The notes: generated by a model not told the origin, from the letters alone. Numbered from the stretch's first letter, positions 25,186-33,845 are shown. The stretch: DNA of 64,000 bases from Acidobacteriota bacterium (GCA_013289715.1 JABCZJ010000015.1:62001-126000); one strand, 5' to 3'. Made by a program: numbers and translations.

Positions 25186-28100
25186 TTAGAATATGAGTTT
25201 AAGACCCAATTGAACGGCCCGATTGCTTCCCGAACCAAGCACGGGATTCGTGCCCGCCTGATCCGGGGTGGCGCAGCCACAACCAAAACCGAATCCGGTT
25301 GAGGGATCATTGTTAGCGTACCCGTTAGGTCCTCCGTAGGGATTGGCGAAGTTGGGGTGATTCAGTATGTTGAAAAACTCCGCGCGGAATTGAGCCGTCA
25401 GCCGCTCTTTGAATGTCCAGCCTTTAACCACTGACAAGTCCCAGCTGCGGAATCCCGAATCGCGAAATAGATTCCGGCCCGCCGTGCCATACGTCCCGAT
25501 GGCAGGCGGTATCAGCACGGAATTGCCCTGAGCGTAGCACCCGAATTGATTGAGGGATGCCATCAAACCCGGCGTGTTTGCAGCGTTTGTGCATGCGGCG
25601 GGAAACGGGCCACTGAAGTACGGGATCGGGTTCTGATTGGAAGTGAAATCGGATGGCTTACCTATGAAATCCCAGCGCTCAAAGGAGGAAGTCGGGTTGT
25701 TGACTTCCCCGGTCAGGCTGAAATCGTTAGAAGTATCCTGCGGACCCCAAGGTTGGCCGGTCTGCACTGCTGCAATCGAGTTGATTTGCCAGCCTTTGAG
25801 CATTTGGCCCCATGAATTTTTTCCCGGAAGGGCGTAGGTTAACGAGAGCGTAAAGCGGTGCCGAACGTCGAAATCGCTGCTTGCATATTGCAGGCCAGGC
25901 CGCAGGCTGTCGAGGGGCACGCCCGCGCCTTCGTTTGCCGAGGCGTCGTCGAGTGCATGAGAATAGGTGTAGGCGGCCGTGTAGGAAAGCCCATGCCAAA
26001 GGCGCTGCGTTAGCGTCGCCTGCAGGCCGTTATAGTTGGAAATGTTCAGGTTGGAAAGATAGTCGATGTAGCCCAAATAGGGATACAGAGCAAAGTATGG
26101 CCGACCGGCTTGCTCGCAGTGTCCGCAGGCGATTTCGGCGGGTGAGTTTGGATCGACTTGGTTAATGTCGGTCACGCCGACCAGCTTTGACCCGTGGTTG
26201 CCTACGTAGCCGACCTCGAGAGCCAAATCCTTGGTCAAGGTTCTTTCGATGTCGACGGTCCAGGTAGTAACAAAGGGAGTACGCAGGTTTCGATCCACGG
26301 CGAACGTGTTGCAGGGAGCAGGGTCGCTGCCCATTCCGTCGCCACATTGCAGCTGTCCGGTTGGGAAGATGCTTGCGCCTCCGACCGAAGATCCATTCCA
26401 ATTGAGAGCCGCGCCAGGAAGAGAGACCGAAGCCGTAGCAATGGTGCCCGGACTTGGAAGCGCCACGCCATTCGTTCCGGTAAGGAGGGCGCCCGTCGGA
26501 ACAAGACCCAGCCCGATCGTGCCGGTGGTTGCACTCCCCTGCGCGAGGAAAACGTCATAAGCAAGCTGGTCGTACACGACGGCGACTCCGGCGCGTACCA
26601 CGGTCTTGCCATCCCCTCGAACATCCCAGGCCACGCCAAACCGGGGCGCGAAGTTGTTGTGGTCTCCGTTGTACGGTGAAGAGATCTGCTTGCCGACTTG
26701 CACGAGCCCGAGCGCGGGATCGAAATTCCCGAACTGGTCGTTGGATTCTTTGAGCACCGTATTGACTTCGTACCGCAGTCCGAGGTTGAGGGTTAGTGTG
26801 GGCTTTATGCGGTAATCATCCTGGAAAAACAACGCGTATCCTTCGTTGTGGACGTTCCGCGCGGGATTGCCGGCAAGGATCGCGCCCTGACCCGGCGTGC
26901 CGGCAAAAAAATCCTCCAGCGGCGTGGCGCAAGGAGGTGTTGCGCACACCCCATTGAAGGCGTCGACGTCTCCGAATCGAATGAGGCCTCGCGCGTTCGT
27001 ATAGGATGCTCCCGTGAAGCTATCGCGAAGGAATTCCCCGCCAAACTTGAAAGCGTGCTTGCCATGCAAGTAAGAAGCGTGGTCGAGAATCTGAAAGACT
27101 TCGTCGGGCCCCTGAATTCTGGGCCGGCCACCGCCTGCGCCCAATTCAAAGTTGGCAAAACCATTCAGTCGGATTACCGGGAATCCAAAGTAGAGCGGAT
27201 TCGTAACGCCCGTGTTAATACCGTACGTCGTGGGGTTCACGGTGTGGTCTGCGCCGAATCCAGGCTGATACAGATGGTCCAGTCCAGCCCTGAACTCGTT
27301 TACCCACCGCGAGCTCGGACTCCAGGTCCAACTGCCCGAACCCACTTGGGCCCGCGTATGAAGGACGGACTCCCAATCTTGCTTGACTTGATTCGGCGCG
27401 TCGTTCCATTGGCCATCAACTTGTCCGAAGAAATACATGCCACTTACCGTGTGACGCTCATTGATATGGTAATCGACCTTGGCCACACCGTTGTTTTCTT
27501 TGATATAGCTTTGCAAATTTGGGAAATAGGATGTCGTGGGCCCGGTATTGGCAGGGAACAAGTTTCCCGTGCACTGGATGGGAGGGCCAAGTGTGCATCC
27601 CGCTAACTGCAAACTGAGCGGGCTGGGTGCCAGCCCGGCGGCCTGTACCCCTGCTATAGCATCCGGTAAACTGTTCGCGGTATCTCCACCGAGGGTTGTA
27701 ATCACAGGCGCACTGACGGAACTGGTGCTCCCCACCGAGTAGCTTAATGCTTCATATCCCAAGAAATAGAATAATTTGTCTTTCTTGACTGGCCCTCCCA
27801 CCGTGGCCCCGTATTGCTGCAAGTCAATCGGCTGTTTCGGTGATCCAACAGGATTAAAGTAATTCCGTGCGTCCCACGAATCGTCACGGCCAAAGGCATA
27901 TGCCGTGCCATGAATCGTGTTCTCGCCAGATTTTAGTCCCACGTTGACGATCGCACCGGGCTTCCAGCCATATTCCGCTTTCGGGTTTTCCTCCACGTTA
28001 AATTCTTGAATGGCGTCGATAGGCAGGATCGTCGAGGCATCGCCCGCGATGGTGGCGCCGTTAATGACGCTCATCCCGGAGAAGGGTTCGTCATTGTTCA

Positions 28101-28707
28101 GCCCTTCAATCAGGTAAACGTTTTCATCCGGCCGGCCGCCGTTTGTGCTCTGCGTAAAGGCCCCTCCCCCCGGATAGATCGTGACTCCGGGACGCAACTG
28201 CAGGAGGTTTTCATAATTGCGGCCGTTGAGGGGCAAATCATTTATAGTTTCGTTACTGAGCGTGCCGCCCAAGGTAGCACTGGTATTGTCCACCATGGGA
28301 ATTTCCGCAGTCACAAGCACCGTCGCGGTAGCCTCGCCGGGTTCAAGCACGGCGTCCACTCGAATGTCCTTGCCGACTTCGAGTTGAATGTTGGTATGTT
28401 CGACCGTCTTAAAACCGGGGCCCTCGATGTGGACCCGGTACATTCCTGGAACCAGGTCGGGGGCCACGTATTCGCCAGCTTGGTCGGTCATAAGGGTTCG
28501 CGCAAGCCCCCGTTGAATGTCGGTAACATCGACTTTGGCGCCTACGACGGCACCTCCCGATCGATCCGTAACCGTTCCGGAAATGCGGCCAGTACTACCT
28601 TGCGCACGCAGCGGTTGACTGAGCGTCAGAGAAACCAGGGACAGAATCGAGATGCAAAAAAGAATCGATACGGTCTTACGGGGAAGCACGACGCCCGCAA
28701 CGCTCAT
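25186..28707 (-). CDS. TonB-dependent receptor, Oar-like (second)
   Basis: An outer-membrane receptor of about 1173 residues. The signal peptide ends near LSQPLRAQG; a CarboxypepD_reg domain follows (GRISGTVTDRSGGAVVGAKV), then the plug (LPLNGRNYENLLQLRPGVTI, NVYLIEGLNNDEPFSG) and a long barrel ending AVQLGLKLIF. ATG 28707 has GGAG at 6 nt; an in-frame ATG at 28749 lacks one. It differs widely from the receptor at 17846 in the barrel, so the two probably take different ligands or partners. Operator site 2 lies 112 nt upstream. Confidence 0.9.
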   Translation of the reverse strand: MSVAGVVLPRKTVSILFCISILSLVSLTLSQPLRAQGSTGRISGTVTDRSGGAVVGAKVDVTDIQRGLARTLMTDQAGEYVAPDLVPGMYRVHIEGPGFKTVEHTNIQLEVGKDIRVDAVLEPGEATATVLVTAEIPMVDNTSATLGGTLSNETINDLPLNGRNYENLLQLRPGVTIYPGGGAFTQSTNGGRPDENVYLIEGLNNDEPFSGMSVINGATIAGDASTILPIDAIQEFNVEENPKAEYGWKPGAIVNVGLKSGENTIHGTAYAFGRDDSWDARNYFNPVGSPKQPIDLQQYGATVGGPVKKDKLFYFLGYEALSYSVGSTSSVSAPVITTLGGDTANSLPDAIAGVQAAGLAPSPLSLQLAGCTLGPPIQCTGNLFPANTGPTTSYFPNLQSYIKENNGVAKVDYHINERHTVSGMYFFGQVDGQWNDAPNQVKQDWESVLHTRAQVGSGSWTWSPSSRWVNEFRAGLDHLYQPGFGADHTVNPTTYGINTGVTNPLYFGFPVIRLNGFANFELGAGGGRPRIQGPDEVFQILDHASYLHGKHAFKFGGEFLRDSFTGASYTNARGLIRFGDVDAFNGVCATPPCATPLEDFFAGTPGQGAILAGNPARNVHNEGYALFFQDDYRIKPTLTLNLGLRYEVNTVLKESNDQFGNFDPALGLVQVGKQISSPYNGDHNNFAPRFGVAWDVRGDGKTVVRAGVAVVYDQLAYDVFLAQGSATTGTIGLGLVPTGALLTGTNGVALPSPGTIATASVSLPGAALNWNGSSVGGASIFPTGQLQCGDGMGSDPAPCNTFAVDRNLRTPFVTTWTVDIERTLTKDLALEVGYVGNHGSKLVGVTDINQVDPNSPAEIACGHCEQAGRPYFALYPYLGYIDYLSNLNISNYNGLQATLTQRLWHGLSYTAAYTYSHALDDASANEGAGVPLDSLRPGLQYASSDFDVRHRFTLSLTYALPGKNSWGQMLKGWQINSIAAVQTGQPWGPQDTSNDFSLTGEVNNPTSSFERWDFIGKPSDFTSNQNPIPYFSGPFPAACTNAANTPGLMASLNQFGCYAQGNSVLIPPAIGTYGTAGRNLFRDSGFRSWDLSVVKGWTFKERLTAQFRAEFFNILNHPNFANPYGGPNGYANNDPSTGFGFGCGCATPDQAGTNPVLGSGSNRAVQLGLKLIF

Positions 28708-28797
28708 GGCAACTCCATGTAATGGGTAGGGTTGGACCCCACTGGTCACACAGCTCTACCACCGTAACGCAAACCCGTCAAGAGGTAATTCAAATAG

Positions 28798-28837
28798 TTG
28801 CAATAAAATTTTGGAATGTGGTATGGTCGTACGACCA
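28798..28837. promoter_or_regulatory. GntR-type operator site 2 with overlapping + strand promoter
   Basis: TGGTATGGTCGTACGACCA (28819-28837) contains the 14-bp perfect palindrome TGGTCGTACGACCA. A possible + strand promoter, TTGCAA (28798-28803) with TATGGT (28822-28827) 18 bp on, would be covered by a bound repressor. It sits midway between the divergent second receptor and the DUF6152 gene. Confidence 0.65.
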
Positions 28838-28951
28838 CTTGGAACGGTCAGGATGGCTTCGGAGCGCATGCGCTAATGCTCTGGCTACACGGTACCCGGA
28901 AGGAGATGCCGCAGATCCTTTGCTTCAGTTGCACTTAACCCGGAGGATAGA

Positions 28952-29347
28952 GTGAAGGGCACATTGGGAGCAACAATAGCACTCGCCGTCATTTCGCTGG
29001 TCTGTGCAGGTATTGCGTTGGCGCACCACGGAACCGCGAATTACGACATGACTAAGCTGACGACCATTAAGGGTACCGTGACGGATTTTCAATTTATCAA
29101 TCCTCACGTCGAGATCTTCATTGACGCCAAGGATGACAAAGGAAACGTACAGAAATGGCAGGCCGAAACGAACAGTCCCAACCTGCTGCACCGGGCTGGC
29201 TGGACGAAGGATTCACTGAAGCCAGGAGACGTGGTTACCGCAACCGGTAATCGGGCTAAAGATGGCTCCAATTTAATGCGGCTGGACAAAATAGTCCTGT
29301 CTGATGGCAAGGAACTACCTCTTGCGAACGGGTCGAACATTCAATAG
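28952..29347 (+). CDS. DUF6152 family secreted protein (first copy)
   Basis: A 131-residue exported protein. The signal peptide runs to ALA, followed at once by HHGTANYDMTKL, the N-terminal His-His-Gly typical of DUF6152. Then come IKGTVTDFQFINPHVEIFID and WQAETNSPNLLHRAGWTKDS in an OB-like beta fold. Mature N-terminal histidines could bind metal; function is unknown. GTG start with GGAGG 5 nt upstream. It is the first gene of a + strand run (DUF6152, DUF6644, unknown, DUF6152). Confidence 0.8.
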   Translation: MKGTLGATIALAVISLVCAGIALAHHGTANYDMTKLTTIKGTVTDFQFINPHVEIFIDAKDDKGNVQKWQAETNSPNLLHRAGWTKDSLKPGDVVTATGNRAKDGSNLMRLDKIVLSDGKELPLANGSNIQ

Positions 29348-29434
29348 GAATTGGAGACGTTTTCACGGTCGAATCTCGTCCATCTTGTAATAGCGAGTCG
29401 GTGGTCAATTCAGTGAGACACGAGGCCCACGCGC

Positions 29435-29926
29435 ATGCCTAGCTTGTTTTCTCTGTGTCAGTGGCTCGAACATACCTCAGTAGGCACGGCGGTCCGCGAC
29501 TCACTCTGGCTTTTCCCAGTAATCGAGACGATCCATCTTTTCGGCATCGTCATTCTGGTTGGATCAACATCGGCTCTTGATCTACGCCTGCTCGGGTTCG
29601 CGATGCGTGAACAATCCGTTTCAAAACTCGCTCACCGGCTTTTGCCCTGGGCGTGGATCGGGTTCATCATCCAGATCGTCACGGGCTTCCTGCTTTTCTC
29701 CTCGGAAGCCACGAAGTGCTACACAAATTTGGGATTCCGAATCAAGATGGCGTTGATCGTATTGGCTGGCGCGAATGCCGTTCTTTTCCACATGCTCGCC
29801 TACCGCAGCGTTGACAAGTGGGACAATGCGCCGTCGACGCCGTTCATGGCAAAGTTCGCAGGTTGCCTGTCGATACTGCTGTGGTTTGGTATCGTTGCCG
29901 CTGGGCGATGGATCGCATTCCTCTAG
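29435..29926 (+). CDS. DUF6644-like membrane protein
   Basis: A 163-residue inner-membrane protein with four hydrophobic segments (about residues 25-50, 65-90, 100-120 and 140-162). The N-terminal block LCQWLEHTSVGTAVRDSLWL and the paired His/Glu in PVIETIHLFGIVIL are family-like. Histidines at helix ends (ETIHLFG, AHRLLP, LFHMLAYR) would allow haem or quinone contact, but that is speculation. It sits between two periplasmic proteins of the island module. Confidence 0.7.
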   Translation: MPSLFSLCQWLEHTSVGTAVRDSLWLFPVIETIHLFGIVILVGSTSALDLRLLGFAMREQSVSKLAHRLLPWAWIGFIIQIVTGFLLFSSEATKCYTNLGFRIKMALIVLAGANAVLFHMLAYRSVDKWDNAPSTPFMAKFAGCLSILLWFGIVAAGRWIAFL

Positions 29927-30016
29927 CGCGACTTCCTGGCGTAGTGATCGTTTCTTACGCGGCTCCGCTTTCCGAGCGTTTTGAGAATGGAGTATCGAGC
30001 ACCGGAGGGAATGAAA

Positions 30017-30751
30017 ATGCGCAAGCGACTTATCGGTGTGAGCCTCATTCTAAGCACGGTGACTGTAGTTCCGGGGATTGTGGCCGCGCAAACTGCCGAG
30101 TCTCCGGCGAAAGAAAGGCCGAAAGACGAAGTATCGAGCCCGGACATTTCCGGAGTGTGGATGGGACGCGAACTGAGCAAGACCTTCAAAGGGGATCCTC
30201 TACCCCCTCTCCAACCATCGGCGGACGTTACCTACAAAGCCACGCAAGCCAAAGACCACAACAATCACGCCGCAACGGATCCGTATCTTAGCTGTTATCC
30301 TCCGGGGGTTCCCAGGATTCTACTCATCCCTTTTCCATTCGAGATTATTCAGACCCCCGGTAAGATCGTAATGATCTTCGAGTACGATCATTTTGTTCGA
30401 CAAATTTATACTGACGGCCGTGACCATCCGAAAGATCTCGATCCGACGTGGATGGGGAATTCGATCGGCAAATGGGAGGGGGATACGCTCGTCGTTGACA
30501 CAATCGGTTTTAACGACAAGACCTGGCTCGACATGATCGGAGTTCCTCACAGTGAAGCTCTCCATGTTATCGAGCGCATCCACCGCGTCGACCATGACAC
30601 TTTGCAAGATGACATCTTAATCGACGATCCCAAGACATTCACCAAGCCGTGGAGCGTGCAAAAAATATTCAAGCTGCGGCCAAAATGGGAAATTATGGAA
30701 TATATCTGCGAAGATAATTTCGAAAAGCCTAAAGCGGAGACTGGAAAGTAG
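30017..30751 (+). CDS. Secreted hypothetical protein
   Basis: A 244-residue exported protein. The signal peptide is MRKRLIGVSLILSTVTVVPG to AAQ. The mature domain starts SSPDISGVWMGRELSK and contains LSCYPPGVPRILLIPFPFEI, IFEYDHFVRQIYTDGRDHP, MGNSIGKWEGDTLVVDTIGF and HVIERIHRVDHDTLQDDI. This pattern recurs in acidobacterial and proteobacterial proteins of unknown role that lie near DUF6152 genes. The start at 30017 has GGAGGG 7 nt upstream; the ATG at 30011 is too close. A lipocalin-like beta fold is plausible. Confidence 0.75.
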   Translation: MRKRLIGVSLILSTVTVVPGIVAAQTAESPAKERPKDEVSSPDISGVWMGRELSKTFKGDPLPPLQPSADVTYKATQAKDHNNHAATDPYLSCYPPGVPRILLIPFPFEIIQTPGKIVMIFEYDHFVRQIYTDGRDHPKDLDPTWMGNSIGKWEGDTLVVDTIGFNDKTWLDMIGVPHSEALHVIERIHRVDHDTLQDDILIDDPKTFTKPWSVQKIFKLRPKWEIMEYICEDNFEKPKAETGK

Positions 30752-30792
30752 TTTGAGGCATATCCTAGGTTGTTTGATTTTGGAGGCAAGCC

Positions 30793-31179
30793 TTGAAACA
30801 CGCGCTTTTTGCGTTCCTCGCGACGATATTCTTCGTTTCAACGGGCGCAGGGCCCTCGTACGCTCACCACGGAGCATCGATGTTTGACATGAATGCGCTC
30901 GTTACCAGAGCGGGCACCGTAACGGATTTCCAGTTTATCAATCCCCACGGAATGATTTATTTCAATGCAAAAGATGAAAAAGGAACTGTAGAGAAATGGA
31001 GCGCCGAAACCCGTGGCGGGCCGAACGTGTTAACAAAAGTGGGTTGGACCAAAGATACCCTGAAAGAGGGCGATCAAATCACTTTTGTTGGTCATCCGGC
31101 GAAAGACGGCTCCAATAGTATGCGCCTCGCGAAGGTCATTTTTCCTGATGGCCGGGAATTGAGCCCCGATCTACCGTAA
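30793..31179 (+). CDS. DUF6152 family secreted protein (second copy)
   Basis: A 128-residue paralogue of the protein at 28952. It has a signal peptide to YA, then HHGASMFDMNALV, GTVTDFQFINPHGMIYFN and WSAETRGGPNVLTKVGWTKD. TTG start with GGAGG 6 nt upstream. The two copies flank the DUF6644 and unknown genes, an arrangement that suggests duplication within the module rather than two imports. Function unknown; metal binding by the mature His-His end is possible. Confidence 0.8.
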   Translation: MKHALFAFLATIFFVSTGAGPSYAHHGASMFDMNALVTRAGTVTDFQFINPHGMIYFNAKDEKGTVEKWSAETRGGPNVLTKVGWTKDTLKEGDQITFVGHPAKDGSNSMRLAKVIFPDGRELSPDLP

Positions 31180-31239
31180 ATCGATGGCCTGGCTTTCGTG
31201 CCCTTGAATGCTTCCCGCTCATTGAAATGCGCGCGACTT

Positions 31240-32010
31240 TCAAGCAATCGTAATCGAGAGGTCGCCTAGACCATCGATGTGTCCGATCATCTTATCTCCC
31301 CGGACAACCGGACCGACTCCGTCTGGCGTTCCGGTATAGATCAGATCGCCTGCGGCGAGTCCGACCTGTTGCGATAGGTGGCTGATGATTTCCTGCACAT
31401 TCCAAATCATCATTCCGAGATCGGAGTTTTGGCGCTCCTCGCCGTTGACCGTGAGTTGAATTTTTCCTTTACTCAGGTGCCCCACTTTCGAGAAAGGAAA
31501 GACCGCCGAGCAGGGCGCGGCTTGGTCGAAAGATTTGCCGATCTCCCACGGCTGTCCCTTCCTCGCAGCGGCCTGTTGGAGGTCACGACGCGTCATATCC
31601 AAGCCCACCGCGTAGCCATAGACATGGCCCAGGGCCCCGTCCACCGGAATATCTGTACCGCCGGATTTCATAGCGACCACCAACTCGATTTCATGGTGAT
31701 AATTCTGCGTAAGGGATGGATACGTGATCGTCGCGCCGTTTTGAACGATCATGTCGCTCGCCTTGGCGAAAAAAAACGGCGCCTCGCGCTCGTCATGACC
31801 CATCTCACGGATGTGAGCCAAATAATTACGGCCTACGCAATAAATGCGACGCACGGGAAACCTTCCGTCGGTGCCGGCCACCGGCAAGGTCGCTTCTGGT
31901 GGCGCCGGAATCACGACCTTCTCGTTCGAGGATCGTGTTGAGGGAAGGCCGAAAGGCCCGGCAGCACCGATCAGTCCGGTCGTTTTAAGAAATGCGCGGC
32001 GACCATTCAT
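31240..32010 (-). CDS. Fumarylacetoacetate hydrolase family protein with N-terminal Tat-like signal
   Basis: A 256-residue FAH-fold enzyme. Core motifs are present: IYCVGRNYLAHIREMGH, PFFFAKASDMIV, HHEIELVVAM (metal-binding Glu/His set), YAVGLDMTRRDLQ and GDLIYTGTPDGVGPV. The family cleaves or isomerises beta-diketone/oxo acids from aromatic ring cleavage using Mg2+. Unusually, the N-terminus (GRRAFLKTTGLIGAAGPFGL) looks like a twin-arginine signal, so the enzyme may act in the periplasm. It is followed on the same strand by nothing, and preceded by the YVTN gene 21 bp away, probably one operon. Confidence 0.87.
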   Translation of the reverse strand: MNGRRAFLKTTGLIGAAGPFGLPSTRSSNEKVVIPAPPEATLPVAGTDGRFPVRRIYCVGRNYLAHIREMGHDEREAPFFFAKASDMIVQNGATITYPSLTQNYHHEIELVVAMKSGGTDIPVDGALGHVYGYAVGLDMTRRDLQQAAARKGQPWEIGKSFDQAAPCSAVFPFSKVGHLSKGKIQLTVNGEERQNSDLGMMIWNVQEIISHLSQQVGLAAGDLIYTGTPDGVGPVVRGDKMIGHIDGLGDLSITIA

Positions 32011-32031
32011 GACGGTCTCCCTTAGGCGTGT

Positions 32032-33081
32032 TCACTTGGTAAGCAGCAACACTCCGAACGAGTCCGGCCGCATCGGGGGCCGCCGCTGGCCCGGCGCTTT
32101 GACCCCCTCGAATATCGCGATCGGGAGAAAGATATTGTGGGTTTTGAAATCGATCGCCATGGTCCGCGCATATTTTTTCGTGGGCACATTCTCAACCACG
32201 CTATAGGTATCCGGCGTATCCTCGTGAATGACCGTGAGGTTTCCAGCTCCTCCGTTCGAGCTGAATGCGAGTTGTGTTCCAGGATCGAAACCGGCCGCGT
32301 CAGGATCTTCGTCGATCGCGGGGGTCGCGACGACTTTCCCGGTATCCGCGTTCACGACTGCCATCATGGTGTTGTCGCACACCGCGAATAGGCGCCGGTT
32401 TTTCTTGTCCATCGCCAAACCAGATGGTTCCTTACACGGTGCGAGCGACCAGCGATTGATGATCGTGAACTTCTGCGCATCAATTTGAACGATTTGTGAT
32501 TTGTCTGCAAGGTTTGCGAATACACGGCCATCGCCAGCTCCCGCTGCAAATTCAGGCTTGCCCTCGAGCGGAATTGTGCCAACTACGCTGCCATCTGCGG
32601 CATTGATGGCGGTGACGTTATTGGTTTTACCGTTGAAGACCAGAGCACGTTGAGACGCCGCGTCATAGAAAATTGCGTCCGGGTTTTCACCGCCGGCGGC
32701 GACCGTGGCAATGGTTTTCAAGGTTTTCAAATCAAAGATGGTGACCGTGTTCGTTTTGCCGTTGCTGGTGAATCCGCGGCCAAGATCCGGCGCCAGTGCT
32801 ATCCCGTGTACACCTTGTGTGTCGGGGATGTCCCCGACAACCGCGTCGCTGTCGGCATCCAGCACAACCACGTGCGTCGCATGGCTGATATACACGCGAC
32901 GCGCGTCACTATCCACAATACTGTAATCCCACTGTCCTTCCCCTCCAATCGCAATCGTTTTTACGACGTGATAGCCGGACGCTGACGCGGGCACGGCGTG
33001 CGCCAGCGAACGGGCTGAAAGTAGAGCAAGTCCCAGGACGCAAGTTAAAAGTAAGAGGAAGCTAGCTTGTTTCGGACGCAT
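32032..33081 (-). CDS. Secreted YVTN-type beta-propeller protein (second)
   Basis: A 349-residue protein with a signal peptide (ASFLLLLTCVLGLALLSARS, cut near AHA). Repeats are of the YVTN type: RVYISHATHVVVLDADSDAV, RGFTSNGKTNTVTIFDLKTL, RALVFNGKTNNVTAINAADG, RVFANLADKSQIVQID, RLFAVCDNTMMAVVN and LAFSSNGGAGNLTVI. No active site is visible. ATG 33081 has GAGGGG about 8 nt upstream. Operator site 3 lies 79 nt upstream, and the FAH-family gene follows 21 bp after the stop. Confidence 0.83.
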   Translation of the reverse strand: MRPKQASFLLLLTCVLGLALLSARSLAHAVPASASGYHVVKTIAIGGEGQWDYSIVDSDARRVYISHATHVVVLDADSDAVVGDIPDTQGVHGIALAPDLGRGFTSNGKTNTVTIFDLKTLKTIATVAAGGENPDAIFYDAASQRALVFNGKTNNVTAINAADGSVVGTIPLEGKPEFAAGAGDGRVFANLADKSQIVQIDAQKFTIINRWSLAPCKEPSGLAMDKKNRRLFAVCDNTMMAVVNADTGKVVATPAIDEDPDAAGFDPGTQLAFSSNGGAGNLTVIHEDTPDTYSVVENVPTKKYARTMAIDFKTHNIFLPIAIFEGVKAPGQRRPPMRPDSFGVLLLTK

Positions 33082-33159
33082 CGTATTCGACCCCTCGAAA
33101 GTAGGTTGCGGCAAAGTCGACCGCCAATCGCGCAGAATATACATCATTTCGATTCTATT

Positions 33160-33178
33160 TGGTATGGTGGTATGACAA
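33160..33178. promoter_or_regulatory. GntR-type operator site 3
   Basis: TGGTATGGTGGTATGACAA aligns base for base with the two other sites through the TGGTATG half. The second half (GACAA for ACCA) is less perfect. It lies 79 nt before the start of the YVTN-FAH operon. Confidence 0.55.
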
Positions 33179-33342
33179 TCAACCGTTAGTCCTAGACAAT
33201 ATGCAACTTCGTTGCACAAGCTAAGCGATTTGCTTGCGAGTGTCTTGGCTTCTAGTCTCAATGGTAAAGTTGTCTAAGTCTTTGAATCGGTGCTGGATAC
33301 CTATACATCTCGGATCAAGCTTCTCATCGACTCCGCTTTCTC

Positions 33343-33633
33343 AGCTTGTACAAGGACGAAGACAGAACCCGAACGGTGCCCATCGACACCTCGGTAGCTG
33401 CGGAGCTCAAGAAGCATTTGATGGGCAGAAGGATCGGTTAACTTTTTCAGACGCGAAACGGCACACCGTTGCGGCTATCAAACCTGCGGGAGGACAAGCT
33501 CTACCCCATGTTGGAAGAGTTGAACCTCGTCCAACCCGGCGTTGGAATGCACGCGTTTCGAAGAGGACGGATTTCTTATCTGGTATATTCCGGGGTGAGC
33601 CGTCAAGTCATTCGCGACCGGGGCGGACACTGA
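33343..33633 (+). pseudogene. Tyrosine integrase C-terminal remnant (right copy)
   Basis: Translation gives YKDEDRTRTVPIDTSVAAEL, then KKHLMGRRIG, a TAA at 33439-33441, LFQTRNGTPLRLSNLRE, LVQPGVGMHAFRRGRISYLV, YSGVSRQVIRDRGGH and a TGA at 33631. HAFRR and GGH are the recombinase box II/III residues; the nucleophilic Tyr is lost. It lies 137 bp before intact tRNA-Asn, the usual place for an integrase. Confidence 0.82.
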
Positions 33634-33770
33634 TCCGACGATACGAAGCTGTTGCGGTAACATCGCGCGCCTGAAATGACCAAGTTGAAACCGATGTTGG
33701 ACTCCAAGCGACAGAAAGGAAACTAGCACCAGCTCGCAAGTTGTTGTAAATTGAAAGTCTACTTGCCCGT

Positions 33771-33845
33771 TCCCCGGTAGCTCAATGGTAGAGCATTCGG
33801 CTGTTAACCGAAGGGTTGCTAGTTCGAATCTAGCCCGGGGAGCCA
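33771..33845 (+). tRNA. tRNA-Asn(GTT)
   Basis: A cloverleaf can be drawn: acceptor TCCCCGG (33771-33777) with CCGGGGA (33835-33841), D-arm GCTC...GAGC, anticodon stem TTCGG/CCGAA with loop CTGTTAA (anticodon GTT), T-arm CTAG-TTCGAAT-CTAG. G discriminator and a genome-encoded CCA follow. Its 5' half repeats the remnant at 13683. Confidence 0.97.

Larger units (their letters stand above)
13683..33807. mobile_element. Genomic island bounded by tRNA-Asn repeats
   Basis: A 39-bp sequence covering the 5' half of tRNA-Asn up to the anticodon occurs at 13683-13721, and again at 33769-33807 as part of an intact tRNA-Asn (37 of 39 identical). Two remnants of the same tyrosine integrase lie inside, one close to the right end. 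Cargo is an AbiE toxin-antitoxin pair and a TonB/GntR/propeller module. This is the arrangement left by an element that inserted at the tRNA anticodon region and kept a functional tRNA at one end. Both integrase copies are dead, so the island should be immobile. The exact boundaries are inferred. Confidence 0.65.
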
